A stretch of DNA of 41,813 nucleotides from a virus: IMG/VR virus record IMGVR_UViG_3300015263_000147, positions 1 to 41,813 of that record. One strand, given 5' to 3'. Under the pieces are notes generated by a model. That model did no database searches. It was not told the DNA's origin and saw only the letters and a list, made by a program, of their open reading frames with translations. Below, one piece after another: positions 23,743 to 32,886 of this stretch. The translations under genes were made by a program, and so were the position numbers. The number at the start of each line of letters is the position of its first letter. Position 1 is the stretch's first letter.

Positions 23743-26700
23743 TCAAATCTCCGAGTAGTCGAAGGATGCCGACAGTAGGGCGTTGTTGACACCCGGCACC
23801 CCATAGGCCGTGATGCGCCTGAATCCCGTAATTTTCTGGGGGATTTCAACTGCTCGACGGAAGGCGCCGACGATCACGATGACGTCACCAAAGATGTTTT
23901 CAGGGGCGTTCGCCGTCAGTACGGCCTTCTCCTTCAAGTAGAACTTGGCGTTGGTGCCGGAGCCTGACGAGGTGGCAGAAACCGTAAGGGTCGCCAAAGA
24001 GGCGGTTTTACTCGCCGGGACGTAGTGGTGCGCCCAGAGGGTCTGATTGTCGCCAACGCCGGTCACTACGTTACCCACGCCAATGGTTCCGATCGTGCCC
24101 CCTCCACCCGCGTTGTTCACGTAGAGGGTGATCGTTCCGGCGTTGGCCCCACCCGATCCAACGGAAACCACCTCCAACTTCTCGATGAAACAGATGTCCG
24201 TGGCCGTCGTAGCAACGGCCGCAGTTCCGTTCAGATTGACAGTCTCAGTGAAGGGTCCGGTCCCCGTTGCCGTGAAGTAGGTGATCTTGACTTGACGAGC
24301 CCCGGTCCCTGCTGAGGTATCGTTCGCATTGGAGGACGCTATCGAACGCTGTGCGTTGGAACTTTGCTCCGTGTATGCCGTCGCCCGGATGGCTTGTTGC
24401 GTGTTGGAGGTACCACCGCCGAGAGAAACGATCCCACTCGAAAGGCCGGGAACGGCATCGGCCGAAATGTTGCTGAGAACAACTTGAAGGTTACCTGCAC
24501 CGTCTACACGGAGGTATTGGATCTGATCCGAGTCATCAACTCCAGCAACCGGAACGGGCGGATCCTCCGCAACCGTCCCAACGTCAGACTGGCCTTCAAT
24601 GGCGTTACCTGCCGCATGACCGCAGAAGGCGACATTCACCCCCGTCCACGAGGCGGAGGCTCCAGTGATCGTCCAGGAAATCTTGATGGAGTCGCTGACC
24701 AACTCCGGAATTTCAATGATCTCTTGGTCATTTGTGGTGTGAACCACACCCGTCCAAGACCGCGCATCTGTGAGCACCGTCGTACCGTCAATCGGATCGA
24801 CCTGCTCGATCTTGAATTGAATCGTCGGTGACGTGCCCGTAGGGGCGTTCTTCAAGTTGACGATGAGGTACCACTCAGCGTACCCCACCCACGTCAAAAC
24901 CTGATTCCCAGTGGAAGTCAGGGTAGCGTTGTTGTGGATTGTTCGACGGTCTCCGTTCGGGTCGGAGTACAACGTCTTGAAAAGCGTACCGATGGTGTTG
25001 GTACCATCTGTGAGACGAGCATAGATAGCCCGAGCCGCAGCATCCGCTGTCGGCATCGTATTGGTGCCGTCCGTGTGCTTGACCGGCCAAGCTCCGGAGA
25101 GAGCCGCTGCCGTCCCTTGTTGAACCGGGAACTCAGCTTGGTCCGAGGCAACAACAACCGGCACCGAGGAGGCCATCGCCTTCTGGCCGACTGTAGGAGC
25201 CGTGGACCCGAGCCAAGCCCCTACGTTGACGTCGAGCCGACCACCGACAAGAGCCCCAGGGAGCTGGCCCGAATTGGGGGCTGTATAGAAGGCGGTCCCA
25301 TCGGAGAGTCGAACTGAAAACGGGGCCGTGGCGAGCGTTCGATCGGTAGCTGGGGAGATGAACCCCGAGCCGTCTGAGAGCCCAACCATCCACCGCTGGG
25401 CGTGGGAACCTGCGTTCCCTTGGTTCGCCGTGACCGTCCCATCAACCGTGAGGCTCGTTCCACCGTCATCGACGGTGAGACTCCCCCCTGCATCCGAGAC
25501 GGGTTGGGTCGTCGTCCCGGTCGGGTCTACCCGAACGGTACCGTCCGTAGCCGTCCGAAGGGTCCGAGCATTCGTACCATCCGAGCCAGCCGCCAAGACC
25601 GGGTTTCCGGCTGCGGCTGCCCCCGAGGCTGCGGCACCAACGACCTGAAGACGCCCAGAAGCGTCTGAGAGGGCGTCCCTCGTGTTCGTGCCGTCCGAGA
25701 AGGCAATCCGAACCGGGTTGCCGGAAAGAGCCGCCCCAGAGGCCCCTGGACCAACTACGGACCAAGGAGGAGTGCCTTGCTCGACCGTCCAGGTTCCGCT
25801 TTGCGCTACCGACCAAGACCCGCTCTGAGAGACCGACCATGGAGGCGTGCCTTGTTGAACGGTCCAGGTCCCACTCTGGGAAACCGGGAGGGCGGTTTGG
25901 TCCGAAGCGAGGACCACCGGAACCGAAGACGCCATCGCCTTCTGGCCCACCGTAGGGGCTGTACTCCCCAGCCAAGCCCCAAGGTTGGTGTCCAGACGCC
26001 CACCTACGAGGGCGGTCGGAAGCTGTCCTGAACTGGGAGCCGTGTAGAAGGCGGTCCCGTCAGAGAGCCGGACTGAGAAGGGGGCCGTGGCAAGAGTCCG
26101 GTCCGTTGCCGGGGAGATGAAGCCAGACCCATCCGAGAGGCCGACCATCCACCGTTGAACGTGGGTGCCTGCATTCCCCTGATCTGCCGTGACCGTCCCA
26201 TCAACAGTGAGGCTGCCACCCCCATCCGTGACATCCACGGCACCGTCAACCGTGAGGCTTCCCCCGTTGTCCGAAACGGGTTGGACGGCCGGGAAGTTGG
26301 TGACCGCTACCGAGCCGTCAACAGTGAGGCTTCCTCCACCATCGGAAACGGGAATGGCTGACTGGTCGGAGGCCACCACAACGGGCGTTGAGGCCACCAT
26401 CGCTTTCTGGCCGAGGGTGTTGATCCGGGCCGTGAAGGTGGCTTCTGCTAGCCTTGTCGCAAGGGTGGTTTCGGTCGCCGCTCCCGTTGGAAGGGGGAGG
26501 GAAGCGGCGGAAATGGGTTGCGTGTCTGACGGGGTGGTCGCGTTGTAGAAGAACGTTCCGTCCGTTAGGCGAACCGCATGGGGGCTTCCCGCCGTGGTGT
26601 GCTCCCCGGCCCTGGTCGCTAACGTCGCCTCGGTTGCGGCCCCCGTGGGAAGAGGCAGGGTGGCAACGCTTATTGGGAGGTCTGTTCCGCCTGCTACCCC

Positions 26701-26919
26701 TTGAACCGAGACGACTCCACCAGCGGGGGTACCGGCAACCCCGGCCCCAACAACGACTTGGCGACCCGAGGTGTCAACGAGGATGAACTGAGCATCCCCG
26801 CCCCCATCCACCCCAACCGTGATGAAACCACGGGAATTGACCCCCGTAGCAACGCCATCCTTGGTGGCAAGCTCGACGCTGTCCGTCGTATAGAGGATGG
26901 TTACCGGGGATTTAGCCAT
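23743..26919 (-). CDS. Large tail-fibre-like repeat protein (1058 aa)
   Basis: The largest protein here after the sheath. Low-complexity beta repeats fill residues about 90-600: GSLTVDG, PVSQSGTWTVQQGTPPWSV, ASDQ(T/A/S)xxPV and LPLPTGAATE(A/T)TLATR. A 315-bp segment occurs twice (25139-25453 and 25898-26212). These patterns recur in long phage fibres and bind no known cofactor. The last 350 residues are less repetitive (LTWVGYAEWYLIVNLKN, VTGVGDNQTLWAHHYVPASK) and may form the distal domain. ATG overlaps nothing but follows the previous stop by one base; no ribosome site is obvious, so coupling is likely. Host-range function is inferred. Confidence 0.8.
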   Translation of the reverse strand: MAKSPVTILYTTDSVELATKDGVATGVNSRGFITVGVDGGGDAQFILVDTSGRQVVVGAGVAGTPAGGVVSVQGVAGGTDLPISVATLPLPTGAATEATLATRAGEHTTAGSPHAVRLTDGTFFYNATTPSDTQPISAASLPLPTGAATETTLATRLAEATFTARINTLGQKAMVASTPVVVASDQSAIPVSDGGGSLTVDGSVAVTNFPAVQPVSDNGGSLTVDGAVDVTDGGGSLTVDGTVTADQGNAGTHVQRWMVGLSDGSGFISPATDRTLATAPFSVRLSDGTAFYTAPSSGQLPTALVGGRLDTNLGAWLGSTAPTVGQKAMASSVPVVLASDQTALPVSQSGTWTVQQGTPPWSVSQSGSWSVAQSGTWTVEQGTPPWSVVGPGASGAALSGNPVRIAFSDGTNTRDALSDASGRLQVVGAAASGAAAAGNPVLAAGSDGTNARTLRTATDGTVRVDPTGTTTQPVSDAGGSLTVDDGGTSLTVDGTVTANQGNAGSHAQRWMVGLSDGSGFISPATDRTLATAPFSVRLSDGTAFYTAPNSGQLPGALVGGRLDVNVGAWLGSTAPTVGQKAMASSVPVVVASDQAEFPVQQGTAAALSGAWPVKHTDGTNTMPTADAAARAIYARLTDGTNTIGTLFKTLYSDPNGDRRTIHNNATLTSTGNQVLTWVGYAEWYLIVNLKNAPTGTSPTIQFKIEQVDPIDGTTVLTDARSWTGVVHTTNDQEIIEIPELVSDSIKISWTITGASASWTGVNVAFCGHAAGNAIEGQSDVGTVAEDPPVPVAGVDDSDQIQYLRVDGAGNLQVVLSNISADAVPGLSSGIVSLGGGTSNTQQAIRATAYTEQSSNAQRSIASSNANDTSAGTGARQVKITYFTATGTGPFTETVNLNGTAAVATTATDICFIEKLEVVSVGSGGANAGTITLYVNNAGGGGTIGTIGVGNVVTGVGDNQTLWAHHYVPASKTASLATLTVSATSSGSGTNAKFYLKEKAVLTANAPENIFGDVIVIVGAFRRAVEIPQKITGFRRITAYGVPGVNNALLSASFDYSEI
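25139..25453. repeat. Internal 315-bp duplication, copy 2
   Basis: This encodes the second copy of the roughly 105-residue unit (RWMVGLSDGSGFISPATD and following, through AWLGSTAPTVGQKAMASS). It is the same length as the other copy at 25898-26212, 759 bases apart. Amino acids are mostly unchanged, while many third codon positions differ. Confidence 0.85.
25898..26212. repeat. Internal 315-bp duplication, copy 1
   Basis: First copy (in protein order) of the 105-residue unit in the fibre gene. It aligns without gaps to 25139-25453. Synonymous divergence suggests an old duplication kept by protein-level selection. Confidence 0.85.
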
Positions 26920-26920
26920 G

Positions 26921-27415
26921 TCACGCTATCGTTCTGGTCCGACTCGTCTCGAAGATGCCCGAGTACGCGATCGTGTCTGTCACGGTAGCTAGAACAGTAG
27001 ATCCATCGGTGTCGTAGACTTTCCACTCGTCAGTGTTGATGGTCTTGTTGGCGTTGTAGGTGATCGTCTCTTCAACGATCTTGTGGGTCTTGGCCGCACT
27101 GGTCCACCAAATGATGGAGGTCGGGAAGGGGTCCGCCGCTGGGAGGGTCTCCTGATAGGCCCCCGAGGCGAAGCCTTCAAAGGGGCCACCCTCTTCCGCT
27201 AGGTGGGTGAGCTGCCGGAGGGTTTGGTGCTGGCTGGCGGTAATCCCCCCACCCCCGGAGCGGGGGTTGAAGGTCCCCGCCGCATCACGGAACTGAAAGT
27301 CCGTACCGTCGTAGTTGAATGCTCCCGCCTGTGATGGCCCGGAAGCGTTGGAGATGAGACGGATCTCCTCATCTTCCTCCAGCGCTCCGGGGCTACGATC
27401 AGGCGTACGGGGCAC
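26921..27415 (-). CDS. Fibre-associated structural protein
   Basis: 164 aa from GTG 27415, with AAGGGG six bases upstream and four bases past the previous stop. The N-terminus is polar, then GAFNYDGTDFQFRDAAGTFN, a helix ASQHQTLRQLTHLAEEG, and a beta C-terminus (KIVEETITYNANKTINTDEW, STVLATVTDTIAYSG). Small proteins of this form often adapt fibres to baseplates. It directly precedes the large fibre gene in the same run. No domain named. Confidence 0.65.
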   Translation of the reverse strand: MPRTPDRSPGALEEDEEIRLISNASGPSQAGAFNYDGTDFQFRDAAGTFNPRSGGGGITASQHQTLRQLTHLAEEGGPFEGFASGAYQETLPAADPFPTSIIWWTSAAKTHKIVEETITYNANKTINTDEWKVYDTDGSTVLATVTDTIAYSGIFETSRTRTIA

Positions 27416-27418
27416 GAG

Positions 27419-28078
<660 letters not shown>

Positions 28079-28106
28079 TTTGGATCCTTGTTACATTTGG
28101 AGAAAA

Positions 28107-28137
28107 CGCCCCGTACCCCACAAGGGAGTACGGGGCG
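28107..28137 (-). terminator. Terminator after the 520-aa virion gene
   Basis: Perfect 10-bp stem (28107-28116 with 28128-28137, CGCCCCGTAC) followed on the minus strand by TTTTCT. It is 16 bases past the stop at 28154, a good intrinsic terminator. Confidence 0.8.
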
Positions 28138-28153
28138 CTTCTAGGTCACGTCA

Positions 28154-29716
28154 TCAAGCGTACGGGATGACGCAGATGACGTCTCCGGTCTTGACGTTGA
28201 ACTCGAACCGAACCTGCCCGTTGGCGAGCGACGTACCAGGGTAGTAGTCGTTGTTCGCCGAGGCATCGGCACCCGGACGGAGAAGCTCTCCGTTGAAGAA
28301 GAGGTCGTAGTCCGTCAGGAAGGTGCCGGCCGACAGGTTGGGGAGCTGGGTGTCGAGGTTCGTACCACCAGCAACGCCGCCGACATCGTTGTCCGCCGAC
28401 GTGTTGGCCGTGACGTTGGCGTAGACCTTGGTTCCACGAGCACCAACGTTGTATGCCTGGTTGATGGCGTTGAGGAGGGAGACCTCACCGTAGTTGGTCT
28501 CGAAGAGATCCCACTCCGCCGTCGTGTCGGAGAGCTTGATACCGTTCGTCTGCGCCCAGGTCGAACCCGACTGGTTGCCGTCGTCGAGGTACAGCTCCCC
28601 AGCACCGAGAACCCGGAGGTCCGCAGCACCCGTCGTCTCGATAGTCCCGGCCGTCACACCGACGTCGATACGGGTCGTACCCGTCGCCGTACGGATACCC
28701 GAGGCGAAGTCGTTGACGACCGCGTCCACGTTGAAGGTGTCCACGTCCCCGTCGATGGAGACCTGGCTCGTACCGCCAGCGCTGCCTTCGATGATGCGGA
28801 AGAGGTTGGCTTCGAGGTCGTCACGGATCGCCCAGACGAGGCCCGCACCTTCGAGGTCGAGGGTGGCGTTCGTCGTCAGGTCAACCGGGGTGGTGCCCTG
28901 GTTGTTGTAGGCGTTCTGCCGGGTAACGTCCACGGAGGCCGTGAGGTCCGTGAAGGTGCCGTTGGCGAGGAAGCACTCCTCCGCAACCGCATCGAGGTTG
29001 GTACGGAATACGTAGGAGTAGTTGATGACGGCGTTCTGGATGTCCGCCACCGGGCAGGCTTCCAGATCGTCCAGACCAGCGGTCAGACGGACGAAGCTGA
29101 TCTTCACCCGATTGCCCGCAGACGTGTCGTTGAAGGCGGCGCCATCGACACCCGTGGACTCGTACTGGAGAAGACCGAAAACATCTCGACCCGACGACTG
29201 GACCGGCTGACCCGTCGTAGCGTTACGGACGAGAGCGAGGTTCTTCGGGCTGATTGCGTTCGCACCAGCGATCTCGATCAGCTCGTGGACATCGAAGCCG
29301 GCGCCGGAAAGGGCAGACTGGGCGACCACCGCACCGTTCTGCGTCAGGGCCACGGCCGCCACTTGGGTCGGGGTCTCCGAGCTGGCGACCACGAGGATCT
29401 TCCAGTTCTGGGTGTTGGGGACCGTAATGTCTGTCAGGAGCTGTGCCCGACAGAGCATCTTCTTCTCCTCAATGTCATTGAGGTCGAAGTTGAGGTCGCG
29501 GATACCGCGCTTCTTCGAGTTGATCGTCGGGATGTCGTCGTACCAGTTGCCGGCAGAGTCCTGCCAGATCGCTCGCTTCGCCTGAGAACGAAGGGCGTTG
29601 AGGTCGTCCTCGATATGTGCCGGAGCGCTCTCAAGAGTCGAGCCCGCCGCCACGGTATCGTCGTAGACGTCCGAATTGCGAACCTGGGTGTCTTGACGAA
29701 TGAAGGTGCGGGCCAT
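28154..29716 (-). CDS. Large virion protein, probable surface or fibre component
   Basis: 520 aa with AGGAG nine bases before ATG. The N-terminus (RTFIRQDTQVRNSDVYDDTV, then a helix IEDDLNALRSQAKRAIWQ) is followed by beta-rich Ala/Thr/Asp sequence. The C-terminal 60 residues (DYDLFFNGELLRPGADA, NDYYPGTSL, VRFEFNVKTGDVICVIPY) match a beta module also seen in the next upstream gene (IQLYFNGQRLTLLDDYMVS, VAPKPGDHLTADYIIT). This NGxxL...DY...GD module recurs in phage fibre and structural proteins. It is a transcription-unit end by its terminator. Exact location in the virion is unknown. Confidence 0.7.
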   Translation of the reverse strand: MARTFIRQDTQVRNSDVYDDTVAAGSTLESAPAHIEDDLNALRSQAKRAIWQDSAGNWYDDIPTINSKKRGIRDLNFDLNDIEEKKMLCRAQLLTDITVPNTQNWKILVVASSETPTQVAAVALTQNGAVVAQSALSGAGFDVHELIEIAGANAISPKNLALVRNATTGQPVQSSGRDVFGLLQYESTGVDGAAFNDTSAGNRVKISFVRLTAGLDDLEACPVADIQNAVINYSYVFRTNLDAVAEECFLANGTFTDLTASVDVTRQNAYNNQGTTPVDLTTNATLDLEGAGLVWAIRDDLEANLFRIIEGSAGGTSQVSIDGDVDTFNVDAVVNDFASGIRTATGTTRIDVGVTAGTIETTGAADLRVLGAGELYLDDGNQSGSTWAQTNGIKLSDTTAEWDLFETNYGEVSLLNAINQAYNVGARGTKVYANVTANTSADNDVGGVAGGTNLDTQLPNLSAGTFLTDYDLFFNGELLRPGADASANNDYYPGTSLANGQVRFEFNVKTGDVICVIPYA

Positions 29717-29777
29717 GAGCTAGGTCTCCTCGGTGGGGGGGTTGGTCCTCAGTATTCAAGAGCGCATAAAAAGGTTT

Positions 29778-30101
29778 TCACGGAGCGGTGATGATGTAGT
29801 CCGCCGTCAAGTGATCCCCCGGTTTAGGCGCTACCATCATGGTGATCGTGTCGAAGCCGGTCCCCGACCCCTCGCTTTCGGAGACCATGTAGTCGTCGAG
29901 AAGGGTCAACCGCTGCCCGTTGAAATACAGTTGGATCGATAGAAAAGGGAGGTTGTGTACGAAATTCTCTGACGAGGGTGTGGTGAAGACGAGGTTGACC
30001 CCATCCTTGTCTCCCAACAACCCCTGTCCCGTCCTGTACCGTCCAACAGCTATAAATAGCTGCTGTGCGGTTTGGAGGTTGAGGAAGTTTATGAGATACA
30101 C
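29778..30101 (-). CDS. Small structural module protein
   Basis: 107 aa from GTG 30101 with GGGAG six bases upstream. The first 30 residues are helical; the rest is the fibre-type beta module (LYFNGQRLTLLDDYMVSE ... GDHLTADYIITAP) also at the C-terminus of the downstream 520-aa protein. It is probably a short surface or baseplate component, or a partner for the larger protein. A minus-strand frame at 29824-30144 overlaps it but looks spurious. Confidence 0.65.
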   Translation of the reverse strand: MYLINFLNLQTAQQLFIAVGRYRTGQGLLGDKDGVNLVFTTPSSENFVHNLPFLSIQLYFNGQRLTLLDDYMVSESEGSGTGFDTITMMVAPKPGDHLTADYIITAP

Positions 30102-30140
30102 GCACCGCTCCCACCGCTTTCAATGAACCTCGGCGACACC

Positions 30141-30785
30141 TCACTTGGGAGTTGCGTAGGCGAACGTCGCCGTAAACGCAACGGTACCTCCTGTAGAACG
30201 GACGAACAGGGTGGATACAAGACCAGAGAACCCAGCCAACTCCATACCGGCCACCACCTGCATCTCAGGGCCACCAGGGTCGGTGGCTACGAAGAGGGGG
30301 TTGGTCGTATCCAGGTTCCGGATGCGGAAGTTGTCCATCGCCCGAGGCAGGTCGATCTGGAGCGAGTTGGCAAGAGCTGCTCCGACTGGCGCCGTCCCTG
30401 AGAACCCCGTCTGAATCGGACCCGTGAAGGGCGGGAGAACCAAGGTGGCGGCTCCGGGCGCCGGGCTAACCATCTCCGAAAGGGCTGCGTTTACGTAGAC
30501 CAGCTTGACCCAGAAGGCGGCATCCGAGAGCGTGTAGTTGCTCGGATTGAAGATCATCCGGACATTTTCGCCGGGCTGGATCACGTGGTGGTTGCCAGCC
30601 ACGGCGGGGTCGATCAGGCCCGTTCGCGGAGCCGTCAACACGACGCTGGCGAAAGCCCCGCCAGGATCCGTGTCCTTCTTGAGCCGGTAGTAGGCCACAC
30701 CCTCGGACTCCGGCCGGATAGGCGTGATGAGGTCGATCAGACCAGCTTTGCGGCGGAGAATTGAAAACAGACGAGGGGCACTCAT
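30141..30785 (-). CDS. Virion protein of unknown function
   Basis: 214 aa, beta-rich in its middle (NHHVIQPGENVRMIFNPSNY, AAFWVKLVYVNAALSEMV) with YYRLKKDTDPGGAF near the N-terminus. The C-terminal half has an Ig-like feel (FRIRNLDTTNPLFVATDPGG). ATGA overlap with the upstream zinc-ribbon gene indicates coupled translation. No family recognised. Confidence 0.65.
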   Translation of the reverse strand: MSAPRLFSILRRKAGLIDLITPIRPESEGVAYYRLKKDTDPGGAFASVVLTAPRTGLIDPAVAGNHHVIQPGENVRMIFNPSNYTLSDAAFWVKLVYVNAALSEMVSPAPGAATLVLPPFTGPIQTGFSGTAPVGAALANSLQIDLPRAMDNFRIRNLDTTNPLFVATDPGGPEMQVVAGMELAGFSGLVSTLFVRSTGGTVAFTATFAYATPK

Positions 30786-31192
30786 GTCACCTGCTCCTTA
30801 GACACAAGAGGATCATAGGTAGAAGCTGCCTCGTCGCCCTTCTCAACACGGGCTAGCTCTTGAGCCTCTTTCCAAGAGCCGGTTTCAACCCCGTCATAGT
30901 TGGCCTGAAGGCTCGACTTGAAGACGTGGTCTTTCTCCCGCTTGGCCATGACTTCGCGACGGCGGTTGCGGTAGGCGTTCTCTTTGATTGACTTGCTCGC
31001 CCAACCCCCAGACTCCCCTTCACGGAGAATGAAGCCCAGGTTGCCGGGAGCGAAGCCAATTTGAGCCGGAAGGCCGCAGTTGGAGCACGCGAGCGTCTTC
31101 GACCCATCCCTAACTTGATCGTAGTCCGAGTACGAAAGTCGTTGGTCTTTGGTCGTCCCACACTCCAGGCAGTCCACTTGATAGGTCGGCAC
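30782..31192 (-). CDS. FmdB-type zinc-ribbon protein (second copy)
   Basis: 136 aa from GTG 31192, with GGGAG six bases upstream. The N-terminus PTYQVDCLECG and later ACSNCGLPAQIGF give CxxC and CxxC, as in the paralogue at 6033. A basic stretch SIKENAYRNRRREVMAKREK resembles the Lys-rich region of the other copy. The two copies lie about 24 kb apart in virion modules. Role unknown; zinc-dependent structure expected. Confidence 0.8.
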   Translation of the reverse strand: MPTYQVDCLECGTTKDQRLSYSDYDQVRDGSKTLACSNCGLPAQIGFAPGNLGFILREGESGGWASKSIKENAYRNRRREVMAKREKDHVFKSSLQANYDGVETGSWKEAQELARVEKGDEAASTYDPLVSKEQVT

Positions 31193-31204
31193 GGGGATCT
31201 CCCT

Positions 31205-32116
31205 TCATTCTGTTTTCATCTGCATTTGGAGCCTAACGGCTTCTTGGAATGCTTCGTGAGCTGTCTTGGCCTTCGGCTTGACCTTCGGTTGGATCGTCCA
31301 ACCTCGGACATGACCGATGACAGCCGCTACGTGCTTACACACACGGTTGATACGCTGAGGGTCCTTAATGTTGGGTGTAGAGGCCGTACCCCGAGGCTTG
31401 CCGTCGATGTACTCCTCTCCCTTCGCGTGAAACTCCGAACCTAACCAGCGCCAGGCGGGGCACGAACAGGTGAAGTTGACGTCCATCTTGGCCAAGGCTT
31501 TGACTACCCCTTTGCGGGTCGCCTTGAGTTTGACGATCTTCGATCCGTTACCGCAGTCGACCGAGAAGAGCCAACGGAGGTTCCCAATGTCCACACGTTT
31601 GACGGACACTGAGCAAGTGCTCGCTCGCTCCGTGACCTTGGGGTTCAACCCCTGCTCGATCTCGGCAAACCGAGCTGCGATTCGAGCCGACCCGTCAAGA
31701 GGTACCAGACGGGAGTGAGCCGTACGTAGAAGCCAGAGCTGGACGACGTTCTCAACGAGAGCGGCGTTGTGCCGGTTCGGGATCTTGTCCCGATACGGGT
31801 ACTTCGTCTTCGAGTAGTCGTTGTCCGGACGATCCCCAAGCCCGTTGTAGTTGGGCTTCGCGTGCTCGTGGTTGATCTCGTCGCCACGTCCCTGTTGCTT
31901 CAAGAGGTCGTCGGCGTTGTCGACGTGGTACATCGACTGGTCGTTCTTGGTAGGCTCCCGAGGTCCCTCGTTGGAGGGCTTATTGTAGGTGGCGGATCCT
32001 GGAATGTCTGGGGAGAGAGATACACCCTTCCCGGCCGGGTCACCACTTGGGAGCTTCGACTCCGAAAGCGCTGGACCTCCCGCTGTACCGTTAGGGGGGC
32101 GGAAGACGAACTTCAC
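31205..32116 (-). CDS. SWIM zinc-finger protein
   Basis: 303 aa. Cys217-x-Cys219 (TCSCPAW), then 30 residues later Cys250-x-His252 (RVCKHVAAVIGH) make the CxC...CxH pattern of SWIM zinc fingers, which bind nucleic acid or protein. The N-terminal 100 residues are Pro/Asn/Asp-rich and probably disordered. Residues about 115-210 form a mixed fold preceding the finger. The C-terminus is basic and helical. It starts at GTG, seven bases past the upstream stop. SWIM proteins in virion modules have no settled function. Confidence 0.75.
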   Translation of the reverse strand: MKFVFRPPNGTAGGPALSESKLPSGDPAGKGVSLSPDIPGSATYNKPSNEGPREPTKNDQSMYHVDNADDLLKQQGRGDEINHEHAKPNYNGLGDRPDNDYSKTKYPYRDKIPNRHNAALVENVVQLWLLRTAHSRLVPLDGSARIAARFAEIEQGLNPKVTERASTCSVSVKRVDIGNLRWLFSVDCGNGSKIVKLKATRKGVVKALAKMDVNFTCSCPAWRWLGSEFHAKGEEYIDGKPRGTASTPNIKDPQRINRVCKHVAAVIGHVRGWTIQPKVKPKAKTAHEAFQEAVRLQMQMKTE

Positions 32117-32122
32117 GGGATC

Positions 32123-32848
32123 TTAACCAGCCTTGTCCTTGACGACGTTCTTGTTTTTTTCCCACTCGTCGGCGATCTGCTCCAGGTCTTCGTCGGAAAG
32201 AGTAGGATTGGCCTTCTTGAAGCCGTCCTTAACCTCTTCGCGGGAGCTAGCTTGGATCGGCCCCATCGCCTGAACCGCCTCTTGAGCTGTCTGCGAGAGC
32301 GCCATCTTGATACGGTGAAGACCGCCGATGATGACGTGCCGATTCGGATTGGGGTTCTCGTCGATGTAGTCAGCAAGACCCCGGAGCGCAGCGGATACGA
32401 ACTTGGTCGAGGCGAGCCGGAGCGTTGCGAACTTCCCGCTCTGTGCTTGTGGGGTGGGCGGTGGGGCAAACGGGTTCTTGGGTTGAACGTTCGGGGAACG
32501 CCGGTCGATATGACGGATCCGTACGTCCTTGAGGACCCGCTCCAGCTCCTCCACCTTCTCCGGCTTGAGCTGTTGCTTCAACTCCTCGTAGTCCAGGCGT
32601 GAGGCCGCGAGCGCTGTAGCGTCCAGAGCCTTGTCCAGACGGAAGAGGGCATCTGGGAGTCCGTAGATGACGTCCCCAGCCACCTCATAGAAGTGGTCCC
32701 GGTGGGTCGACTGCGCAATCAGGCGCACGGCCTTGTCCACGAAACCTTTGAGCTGGTCGCAACGAAGGCGGGCGTCGGTCAACTCCTCTTGGAGATAGAC
32801 CAAGGCACCCGCCTCCTTGTCATGCCCCTCGTGCTTCTCGTCAGCCAT
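32123..32848 (-). CDS. Helical protein of unknown function
   Basis: 241 aa. Two helical parts (YLQEELTDARLRCDQLKGFV, EELKQQLKPEKVEELERVL; then TKFVSAALRGLADYIDENPN, RHVIIGGLHRIKMALSQTAQ) are joined by a Pro-rich linker (KNPFAPPPTPQAQ). No catalytic motif. The acidic C-terminus (NPTLSDEDLEQIADEWEKN) is typical of scaffolding-like proteins. It is upstream of the SWIM gene in one compact run. Confidence 0.65.
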   Translation of the reverse strand: MADEKHEGHDKEAGALVYLQEELTDARLRCDQLKGFVDKAVRLIAQSTHRDHFYEVAGDVIYGLPDALFRLDKALDATALAASRLDYEELKQQLKPEKVEELERVLKDVRIRHIDRRSPNVQPKNPFAPPPTPQAQSGKFATLRLASTKFVSAALRGLADYIDENPNPNRHVIIGGLHRIKMALSQTAQEAVQAMGPIQASSREEVKDGFKKANPTLSDEDLEQIADEWEKNKNVVKDKAG

Positions 32849-32886
32849 CGCAAGACGAGAAGCTACAAGAGAAGTATGTGAGCCGT

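Noticed and set aside
30047-30060. TATAAATA-like string resembling a T4 late promoter on the plus strand
   Set aside because: It lies inside a minus-strand coding region and points away from all genes; a chance match.
29824-30144. Minus-strand frame overlapping the small structural gene
   Set aside because: The other frame (29778-30101) carries the recognisable beta module and a ribosome site, so this one is a shadow.
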